Assembly: GCA_934623455.1 (NCBI GenBank) | Contig: CAKTVK010000039.1 | Span: 1-17,643, forward strand | From: an uncultured Eggerthellaceae bacterium | GTDB taxonomy: Bacteria > Actinomycetota > Coriobacteriia > Coriobacteriales > Eggerthellaceae | Length of the DNA stretch: 17,643 nt | Direction of reading: 5' to 3' | Shown: positions 6,418-12,606 of the stretch, in pieces | How the letters are laid out: every line of letters starts with the position of its first letter | Numbering within the stretch: position 1 is the stretch's first letter | The notes under the pieces: model-generated | The model's database searches: none | The model's input: only the letters and a program-made list of their open reading frames with translations | What the model was told of the DNA's origin: nothing | Position numbers and translations under genes: made by a program

Positions 6418-7719
6418 TTACGCCTGCGCCTTGCCGCCGATAATCTCTTTGCGCAGCTCAACGCTATGAGCATGCGCCCACAAGCCCTCGTGATGCGCAA
6501 TCGTGATAACGGCATCGGCGTCACTTGCCAGCGCTTCCGCAGAATAACAAATAACACTTGACTTCTTCACGAAATCATCCACGGAAAGCGGGCTGGAGAA
6601 GCGTGCCGTGCCGCCCGTGGGAAGCGTGTGGTTGGGGCCGGCAACGTAGTCACCCACGGCTTCCGCGGTCCATTCACCCACGAAAATCGCGCCGGCGTTG
6701 CGCACCGCGCCCAGCTTGTTCATAGCGCCTTCGAAATGCAGCTCCAAGTGCTCGGGGGCAATGACGTTGACCGCTTCAAGCGCGGTTGCCATATTGGGGC
6801 ACACCACCACCGTGCCGTGATCATTCAGCGATGCCGTGGTGATTTCCACGCGTGTGCTTTCCTGCATGTGCTTGTCAATCCAGCGTTCCACCTGGTCAAC
6901 ATATGCCTCACTCGTGGTTACCAGGTAGCACGTTGCCAACGGATCATGCTCGGCCTGCGCCATAAGGTCAATGGCCACCAACATGGGATCGGCCGATTCA
7001 TCGGCCACAACGCATACCTCGGACGGACCGGCGATCATGTCAATGCCACAGTCGCCCGACACAATTTTCTTCGCAGCGGCAACAAACGCGTTACCCGGAC
7101 CCGTTACCTTGCACACGGGTGCAATGGTCTGCGTACCATACGCCAGCGCGCCAATAGCCTGAGAGCCACCCACCGTGTAAATCTCGGAGATGCCGCACAG
7201 CTGTGCCGCTTTCAGAATGGCAGGATCAAGCGAGCCATCCTTCGTGGGAGGCGTGCAGCACACAATGCGCTTCACGCCCGCTACCGATGCCGGCAACGCG
7301 TTCATCAGCAACGACGACGGATACAGCGCGCGACCACCCGGAACGTAAATGCCCACAGAATCAAGCGGAGTGTACTTCGTGCCCACAAACGCGCCGTTTT
7401 CGCGCTCCTCGAACCAGCTCTGCTTCACCTGACGCTCATGGAACTCACGAATCTGAGACGCAGCATGCTCCAGGCACTCCGCCACATGGGGATCGCATTT
7501 CGCCACGGCCTCGTTGATGGCGGCCTGGCTTACGCGGAAGTCTTCGATCTCAACGCCGTCGAACTTTGCGGTGTACTCGCGCAACGCTTCATCACCGCGT
7601 GCGCGCACATCATCGATGATAGCCGTGGCCGATGCCATGGCCTGCGCGTTAAACGCGCCCTTGCGGGAAAGATCTGATTCCTTCAGCTTCTCGCCTTCTT
7701 GCAGAATGATTCTGCGCAT
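6418..7719 (-). CDS. hisD: Histidinol dehydrogenase HisD
   Basis: HisD is a Zn-dependent, NAD-linked enzyme that oxidises histidinol to histidine in two steps. The 433 residues match the family. Seen are YVPGGRALYPSS (125-136), VTGPGNAFVAAAK (205-217), the zinc ligands Gln255 and His258 (MAQAEHDP), Asp357, and probably His416, the catalytic pair Glu323-His324 (PEHLEL), and GPNHTLPTGGTARF (361-374). The ATG has a strong GAGGAGG site. It lies 143 bp downstream of the hisZ-hisG fusion and is probably in the same transcript. Confidence 0.97.
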   Translation of the reverse strand: MRRIILQEGEKLKESDLSRKGAFNAQAMASATAIIDDVRARGDEALREYTAKFDGVEIEDFRVSQAAINEAVAKCDPHVAECLEHAASQIREFHERQVKQSWFEERENGAFVGTKYTPLDSVGIYVPGGRALYPSSLLMNALPASVAGVKRIVCCTPPTKDGSLDPAILKAAQLCGISEIYTVGGSQAIGALAYGTQTIAPVCKVTGPGNAFVAAAKKIVSGDCGIDMIAGPSEVCVVADESADPMLVAIDLMAQAEHDPLATCYLVTTSEAYVDQVERWIDKHMQESTRVEITTASLNDHGTVVVCPNMATALEAVNVIAPEHLELHFEGAMNKLGAVRNAGAIFVGEWTAEAVGDYVAGPNHTLPTGGTARFSSPLSVDDFVKKSSVICYSAEALASDADAVITIAHHEGLWAHAHSVELRKEIIGGKAQA

Positions 7720-7862
7720 GATAGTTCCTCCTCTATCGTATCCGCTGCTCAGCGGCCTGTTACCTGTTTCATATTACCAGCGCGGACGGCCTTGATGCTG
7801 CCGCCTGCGTCAACAGCTTTGCCGGCATCGAACGTCACCGAACGCGCACCAATACGTAAATG

Positions 7863-9569
7863 CTAATTGCTTGAACCCGCAATCACCGTTGCTTCACCAA
7901 TGGTTTCGCTCATGTTCTGCGCCAGCTGCGCCACGCGCGAATCCGTGCGAAACGAGCACACATTGGCAAAGAAACGCGCCGTTGATGCGCACACCTCGTC
8001 AACAATGACCAGGTTATTCTCGCGCAACGTGGTTCCCGTGGCGGTAATATCGATGATACGCTCGGCAATGCCCGTGAGCGGCGCCAGTTCGATATTTCCC
8101 TGAAGTTTCACGATTTCCACCTGCATGCCGCGCTTCGCGTAGAAGTCGCGCGCGATGCGCGGATACTTCGTTGCCACGCGAAACGATCCCAGGCGCTGGT
8201 AGCGCTCTTCGGCAACACCGGTGGCCAAAGCGGGCTCTGCCACCACGAAACGGCACGCGCCAAACGTCAGGTCAACAAGCTCCACAACATCGACATCGGC
8301 TTCTATCAGGGAGTCTTTACCACAAATACCGCAATCAGCAGCGCCCAAACTCACCATAACGGGAGCATCCGACGGACGCACGATGATGTATTCCACGCCC
8401 GGATTGCTAATGCGCAGCAAGCGGCCGGGATGTTCCAGCCCCGTGGTGTCAAGGCCAGCACGCTGCAAGGCGGCGATAGAATCGGGATTGAGCGAGCCTT
8501 TGGGAACAGCCACGCGCAACGGGCGCGCGGGTGCTGCAGCGGGGACTGCAACGCCTTCCCCTTCCCCTTCGCGCTGAAGTTCGCGCGCTGTCATGACTTG
8601 CTCCAGGTAGAACGCGAAACCAGCAGCGGGACGATCCTGCCCGTACGCTGCAAGCATGTGATCGTAGCGACCGCCGCTGCCCAGCGACGTTCCAATCTGA
8701 GGCGCGTACGCCTCGAACACCACGCCCGTGTAGTAATCAAACGAGCTCATGACGGAAAAGTCGATCATGATGCGCTCACGCAGGCCGCGTGCGCACAAAA
8801 GAGCATATGTTTGCTCGAATTCATCCAGGCCATCGGCGCAACCCAGCGGCTCAACCAGCAAGCGCGCCGCCGCAATTGCATCTTGGCCGCCGCGAATGCG
8901 TGCCAGCGAGCGAATGGCGCGGGCGACATCGACCCGAGCGCCGCTTGCCACAAATTGCGCGCTTTCGCTCCCAGTCAAGGCATCCAAATCGACAAAATTC
9001 GACGCATGATATGCCTGCAAAATGCTTTTCTGCCACGCTAGCGTACCTTGGCTTGCCGCCAGCAGCGCGCGCAAAACGCCCACCGTGGCCAGCGCCAACT
9101 TGAAGTCGGGAACGCCCGCCGCAATAAGCGCTTCGGTCATAAGGCCAATCACTTCCGCATCGGCCGCAGCGCCTTTCTGCCCAATGCACTCGATGCCAAT
9201 CTGGGTCATTTCGCGCGTAACAGCTTGCAAGCGCGTATCGGCTTCGCGGAACACACGCTGCGTGTAACGGAAACGCAGCGGCGCCGTGCAGCCCGCATAA
9301 CGGGTCGAGCACATGCGCGCGACCTGCATGGTTACATCGGGACGCATGGCCAAAAGCTCACCTTGCGAGTCGAACAGCTTGAACGGCGATGCCGGCACGT
9401 GGCCACCCGCCTCCAGAACATCCATGATTTCAAGCGTGGGCGTCTCGATAGGCGTGTAGCCGCTTTTCGCGAAGAGCTGCTGCACGTTGTATGTTATTTC
9501 CTCGCGAAGAGCGGCCTCTTCGGCAGAGAAATCGCGAAAACCCGCTGGTGTTACATAGTTCATCGTCAT
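7863..9569 (-). CDS. hisZG: ATP phosphoribosyltransferase, HisZ-HisG fusion
   Basis: This is the first enzyme of histidine synthesis (ATP + PRPP to PR-ATP). Residues 1 to about 330 form HisZ, a histidyl-tRNA-synthetase-like regulatory subunit: RPDVTMQVARM (76-86), RFRYTQRVFREAD, FDYYTGVVFEAY (277-288), GSGGRYD (297-303). A short Glu/Gly/Ala/Pro linker (about 332-349) leads into short-form HisG: LRVAVPKGSLNPDS (351-364), ADCGICGKDSLIE (411-423), and the PRPP loop IDITATGTTLRENNL (506-520). HisG ends soon after, without the C-terminal regulatory domain of the long form, as expected for HisZ partners. In most species the two are separate genes. Two ATGs (9569 and 9563) each have an AGGA 6-7 nt upstream, so the start is uncertain by two codons. 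It is the first gene of the operon. Confidence 0.94.
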   Translation of the reverse strand: MTMNYVTPAGFRDFSAEEAALREEITYNVQQLFAKSGYTPIETPTLEIMDVLEAGGHVPASPFKLFDSQGELLAMRPDVTMQVARMCSTRYAGCTAPLRFRYTQRVFREADTRLQAVTREMTQIGIECIGQKGAAADAEVIGLMTEALIAAGVPDFKLALATVGVLRALLAASQGTLAWQKSILQAYHASNFVDLDALTGSESAQFVASGARVDVARAIRSLARIRGGQDAIAAARLLVEPLGCADGLDEFEQTYALLCARGLRERIMIDFSVMSSFDYYTGVVFEAYAPQIGTSLGSGGRYDHMLAAYGQDRPAAGFAFYLEQVMTARELQREGEGEGVAVPAAAPARPLRVAVPKGSLNPDSIAALQRAGLDTTGLEHPGRLLRISNPGVEYIIVRPSDAPVMVSLGAADCGICGKDSLIEADVDVVELVDLTFGACRFVVAEPALATGVAEERYQRLGSFRVATKYPRIARDFYAKRGMQVEIVKLQGNIELAPLTGIAERIIDITATGTTLRENNLVIVDEVCASTARFFANVCSFRTDSRVAQLAQNMSETIGEATVIAGSSN

Positions 9570-9689
9570 TCCTGTTTCCTATGGTTCCGGTTAACTGCTT
9601 TAACCGCAAGTGTTCCTATTATTCCTGCTTTGTTTTGCATCTTTGTTTCGGGCAGCATTATCGGCTGCGCTTTTCGTACGGTGTTTTGC

Positions 9690-9883
9690 GCGGCACTTCG
9701 CCGGCTGTGTCTTACACCACGTTTCGTCAGCCGCGATTCGTCGGCCGCGTTTCGCCGACTGCGGCTTGCGGGGCACTTCGTCGGCTGCGGCTTGCGCGGC
9801 ATTTCGCCAGCCGTGTCTTGTCCTGTGTTTTGCCAGCTGCGGCTTACGGGGCACTTCGTCAGCTGTGTCTTGTCCCGTGTTTC
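9690..9883. repeat. 26-bp minisatellite
   Basis: Unit starts at 9770, 9796, 9822, 9848 and 9874 are spaced by exactly 26 bp, and a further related unit starts at 9690. Units resemble GGGGCACTTCGTCGGCTGCG followed by GCTTGC, or the variant ending GTGTCTTGT. Because 26 is not a multiple of 3, a coding repeat is unlikely. Confidence 0.75.
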
Positions 9884-9957
9884 TTTCACCGCGCAGCGTG
9901 CTGCTTTTTGACAACCCAACCGCCTGCCGTTAACCGCATTCCGTGCAAAAACCGTTC

Positions 9958-9981
9958 GTCTTCTCGTCTTCTCGTCTTCTC
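9958..9981. repeat. Triplicated 8-mer GTCTTCTC
   Basis: Three perfect head-to-tail copies. On the minus-strand leader RNA they read GAGAAGAC three times. Confidence 0.7.
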
Positions 9982-10042
9982 TTTACTTTATTTCTTTCCT
10001 TTGCTCCATCTCTTTTTTTCATTTCGTCCTTTTCTTTGCGTT

Positions 10043-10070
10043 ACTTTATCACAGTAGAGTGCTAAAGCAA
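10043..10070 (-). promoter_or_regulatory. Candidate his operon promoter
   Basis: On the minus strand, TTGCTT (10070-10065) and TAAAGT (10048-10043) are separated by 16 bp. Each matches 4 of 6 consensus bases for the housekeeping sigma factor. It is the best candidate upstream of the his genes, but the match is moderate. Confidence 0.35.
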
Positions 10071-10306
10071 TAACTTTTCTATGAAACACTATAAATCCAT
10101 CTGCTTAAGGCAGTTTTGACTCCCGGATGCCCATCATAAACAGCCCCGCTTCGCACAAACACCGCCAATGATATCCGCAAATAGACCCGCCTTGCATGAA
10201 TCACGTCTAAAGTGCCAGCAAGATGGTCCCCGAGAGTGCAGATTCAACCCCGTTCACCTCCCAAGCACCCGCAATACGGTCCCGTTTCGCCCAATCCAAG
10301 GGACCT
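10071..10306. other. Intergenic stretch without a gene
   Basis: No ORF, tRNA or clear regulatory motif can be supported here. A GATTCAACCCC-like string near 10240 recalls a tRNA T-arm but its stem does not pair. Confidence 0.5.
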
Positions 10307-10527
10307 CTTGTTGTAAAAACAGGGGTAAACTCGGGCAAATCGACGACATTCGGTAGTTGAATTGTCGCCTTAAACTGCACCTGATTTCATCACAACTCTA
10401 TGACCTGGGAAAACGAAAAACTCATCGCGAACTGCTCACTCGAAATACTCCAAAATGGCCTCCTCCACACGAACAAACCACCGAGTATCGTCGATTTGCC
10501 TGCATTTGGGGGTCATTTTCCAACAAG
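10307..10527. repeat. Long palindromic element B (221 bp)
   Basis: The ends are CTTGTTG (10307-10313) and CAACAAG (10521-10527). The arms contain a perfect 13-bp pair, GGCAAATCGACGA (10334-10346) with TCGTCGATTTGCC (10488-10500), flanked by further partial matches (CATTCGGTAGTT against AACCACCGAGTA). Near the ends, G-rich tracts on the same strand (AGGGGT and GGGGGTC) oppose each other, as in element A. The left arm also resembles the left arm of element A (TTGTTGxAAAAAC, then GGG, then AAAxTCGG). No protein is encoded. Confidence 0.65.
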
Positions 10528-10741
10528 CGCCCCTCCAAGAACGCATGCCACGATACAAAGCGACCAGGAAGGCACAAAATAACCCAAAATAATAGAGACG
10601 CAAGCGCGAAAACAGCGGACTCGCCGAATCTGGCGATCCAGATATGAAGAGCCGCGGTCGCAAGCGCAGGGGCAGCACGAAACCCCTGCTGCCCAGAATA
10701 GAAATGGAACGGCGAGCACCCAACCTCAAAACGGAAACGAC
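10528..10741. other. Intergenic stretch after larC
   Basis: No supportable gene. A GGGCAGCA/TGCTGCCC hairpin (10670-10694, 8-bp stem) lies about 50 bp past the larC stop but lacks a T-run, so it is only a possible mRNA end. A LarC2-like sequence was looked for here in the minus frames and not found. Confidence 0.5.
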
Positions 10742-11710
10742 CTAAAGAACGGAGCGCTCCGAAGGCTCAAAAGGAACAGGAGAAATCAAAAACGCACGTA
10801 AAAGACCCGATGTCTCAGGATAAACACGTTTGCCAGCGCCCAACCCAACACACGTCACCGTAAACGTCTCAGGTAGCTGCGATGACGTGCGCGTGGCAGC
10901 AACAAAAGCCGCACCCGTAGGTGTAACCAGCTCTCCTTGCACATCGATGATGCTCAGCGGGATATCGTAAGCCACAGCGATATTGACCACCGCAGGCACG
11001 GGAACAGGGATAACACCGTGCTGGCAGCGAACCATTCCTTGCCCCTCGCACAACCGAGAAACAATAACGCCGCTTGGCGCTAAGTCATCCAAGCAAACAG
11101 CGGCCGCAAGAATATCCACAATGGAGTCTACCGCGCCTACCTCATGGAAATGCACTTCCTTGGCAGGAACACCGTGCGCTTTCGCCTCGGCGCTCGCAAG
11201 CACCAAAAAGATACGTTTCGCCAGCTCTTTTGCATGCGGCGTGGCGGCGCTGGCATCAATAATGGCAGTGATTTCCGCTAAGGTGCGATGCTCGTGATGC
11301 TCGTGATGACCACCAGCCGCATGGTGGAAATGGTCCACGGCCACCTCGCGCTCACTGCGGCAACAGCTGGGAGCATCGCTGGAATCGCTATGGGCATCAC
11401 AGCTATGACCCGAGGCATCGTCGTGCACATTGCAAGCAGGATTATGAGTGTCACCACACTCGCTGCGCCCATACAGATACGCCATATCGTGGTCGTGGCC
11501 ATCGTGAGCTGCGTCTAAAACCACGTTGAAATCGCAGGCATCAAGCCCCGACTTCTTCACACGCGTAATCTCAACCGAGAATCCGCCCAGGTCAAGGCTC
11601 TCCAAAACACCGCGCAGCTTCTGCTCGCTAGCACCTGCATCCAAAAGCGCCGCAACAACCATATCGCCGCTGATGCCGGCGCTGCACTCCAGATAAAGCA
11701 ACTGTTCCAT
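10742..11710 (-). CDS. larC1: LarC-type nickel insertion protein, N-terminal domain only
   Basis: LarC inserts nickel into the pincer (NPN) cofactor of lactate racemase and related enzymes. The family start LYLECSAGISGDMVVAALLD (residues 5-24) is clear, as are FHEVGAVDSIVDILAAAVCL and the closing VGLGAGKRVYPETSGLLRAFL. The middle (about 66-142) is a His/Asp/Cys-rich insert (HDGHDHD, HHEHHEH, many Cys), typical of nickel storage or delivery. The protein is 322 residues, while full LarC is about 400 or more. The C-terminal LarC2 half, which carries the CTP site in the characterised enzyme, is missing and not seen downstream. AAGG lies 7 nt before the ATG. larB, larE and larA are not in the window. 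Confidence 0.88.
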   Translation of the reverse strand: MEQLLYLECSAGISGDMVVAALLDAGASEQKLRGVLESLDLGGFSVEITRVKKSGLDACDFNVVLDAAHDGHDHDMAYLYGRSECGDTHNPACNVHDDASGHSCDAHSDSSDAPSCCRSEREVAVDHFHHAAGGHHEHHEHRTLAEITAIIDASAATPHAKELAKRIFLVLASAEAKAHGVPAKEVHFHEVGAVDSIVDILAAAVCLDDLAPSGVIVSRLCEGQGMVRCQHGVIPVPVPAVVNIAVAYDIPLSIIDVQGELVTPTGAAFVAATRTSSQLPETFTVTCVGLGAGKRVYPETSGLLRAFLISPVPFEPSERSVL

Positions 11711-11742
11711 CTAAAAGCCTTCCCCACATTTTCTCGCCTGCC

Positions 11743-11748
11743 ATTGTA
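11743..11748 (-). promoter_or_regulatory. Possible larC -10 box
   Basis: TACAAT on the minus strand, about 33 bp upstream of the larC ATG. No good -35 box is found 16-18 bp further upstream, so this is weak. Confidence 0.3.
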
Positions 11749-11803
11749 CCCGACTGCCCAACGGCCCCTGGTTGTCGCTTCTATAAAAATCGTAGGATTT
11801 CCC

Positions 11804-11832
11804 TTGACAGACACCTGTGTGTTCGTTATTGT
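11804..11832 (+). promoter_or_regulatory. marR-transporter promoter
   Basis: A perfect -35 TTGACA (11804-11809), a 17-bp spacer and a -10 TATTGT (11827-11832, 4 of 6 consensus). Transcription would start near 11839, leaving a leader of about 160 nt to marR. Confidence 0.7.
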
Positions 11833-11838
11833 TGTCGC

Positions 11839-11859
11839 TGCAACTGTTGCAATGGCAAC
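11839..11859. promoter_or_regulatory. Candidate MarR operator
   Basis: A perfect 13-bp palindrome TGCAAC-T-GTTGCA (11839-11851) is followed by GTTGC-AATG-GCAAC (11846-11859), overlapping it. The pair sits at the predicted transcription start, right after the -10 box. This position suits a repressor, and the adjacent marR gene suggests autoregulation. Binding is inferred. Confidence 0.5.
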
Positions 11860-11999
11860 TATAAATAGCGAGCAAGTACCGACATGCGCCGACAAACGCT
11901 CGCAGCAGCCCAAAGCATCAGAAGCCAGGTGAGCGCTCCGGGAGCAATTCTCCAAAGGCGCACCACCGAAACAATCAACCCGTTCGAAAGGACAGTCTT

Positions 12000-12422
12000 A
12001 TGTTCATGGCAGATGTTTCCATAATCGTCCGACGCATGCGCGTGCAATCCGACCGCGCCATGAGCGATTTGGGCGTAGGCTTCCCCGAGCAATCCGTCCT
12101 TATGATTCTGCGTGCGTACGGTGCCGCGAACCAAGACGCCATTGCGTCGCGCTTGGGCATCGATAAAGGCGCCGTTGCGAAAACCATTGCCAAACTTGAA
12201 GAGAAGGGCCTGGTGAAACGCGCCATCAACCCAAAAAACAAGCGTGAGAAAATCGTAGAGACTACCCCTCAGACCGAGCAAATCATGAAAGCCATGGAGG
12301 AAACGCTCAAGGACATGGAGGCAATGTTCTTCGATGGATTCTCCGATGAAGAAATCAAAACAGCCACCTCGCTTCTGGCGCGCATCGCGCAAAACGCCCA
12401 GATGGGCGGAAAAGACGAGTAG
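12000..12422 (+). CDS. MarR-family transcriptional regulator
   Basis: This 140-residue protein has the MarR size and winged-helix core: FPEQSVLMILRAYG, then NQDAIASRLGIDKGAVAKTI (recognition helix about 50-68), then the wing KLEEKGLVKRAINPKNKREKIVETT (about 69-93), and a C-terminal dimerisation helix. AAAGGA lies 7 nt before the ATG. It lies 184 bp upstream of a drug-exporter-like gene on the same strand and behind a promoter with palindromes, the usual layout of a repressor that controls itself and a neighbouring efflux pump. The ligand is unknown. A second ATG two codons on (12009) is possible. Confidence 0.92.
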   Translation: MFMADVSIIVRRMRVQSDRAMSDLGVGFPEQSVLMILRAYGAANQDAIASRLGIDKGAVAKTIAKLEEKGLVKRAINPKNKREKIVETTPQTEQIMKAMEETLKDMEAMFFDGFSDEEIKTATSLLARIAQNAQMGGKDE

Positions 12423-12606
12423 CAAGAACGCCGGAAACGGGGCAAGAGAGGGTCCTGCAAAACGGCACGAGCGCAAGAACAAAGAGAAAAGCAAAAAGAA
12501 ACAAGCGAAGAACAACCGAGCTGCCAAGCGAACGCAGAAGCTGAACCAACAAAACAACAACAATAAAAGAGAAACAAAGAAGCAAGAGGAAATAGGAAGC
12601 ACCAAA
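12423..12606 (+). other. A-rich spacer between marR and transporter
   Basis: This 184-bp spacer is purine-rich and poor in secondary structure, especially from 12500 to 12600, and ends in the transporter ribosome site AGGAAG. The open frame that runs through it from within marR is poly-Lys/Asn and is unlikely to be translated. Confidence 0.5.

Larger units (their letters stand above)
9570..10042 (-). other. Long leader region of the his operon
   Basis: About 470 bp lie between the candidate promoter and the fusion gene, with no convincing gene. It contains a 26-bp minisatellite (9690-9883), an 8-bp triplicate (GTCTTCTC, 9958-9981) and pyrimidine-rich plus-strand DNA, so the leader RNA would be purine-rich. 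I see no T-box motif. The one short leader-peptide frame found (17 codons from an ATG near 9938) has a single His codon, so classical His attenuation is not supported. Confidence 0.5.

Noticed and set aside
9566..9919. 117-codon minus frame upstream of the HisZ-HisG gene
   Set aside because: It runs through a 26-bp repeat whose period is not a multiple of three and overlaps the known start; the composition is low-complexity.
9886..9940. His leader peptide or T-box control of the his operon
   Set aside because: The only short peptide frame (MRLTAGGWVVKKQHAAR) has one His codon, and no T-box sequence is seen.
10225..10260. tRNA-like T-arm string
   Set aside because: GGGGTTGAATCTGCAC on the minus strand recalls a T-loop but the stem does not pair and no cloverleaf is present.
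12334..12606. Upstream extension of the transporter frame into marR
   Set aside because: It overlaps marR out of frame and encodes a Lys/Asn-rich tract; the ATG at 12607 has a ribosome site and the protein family starts near there.
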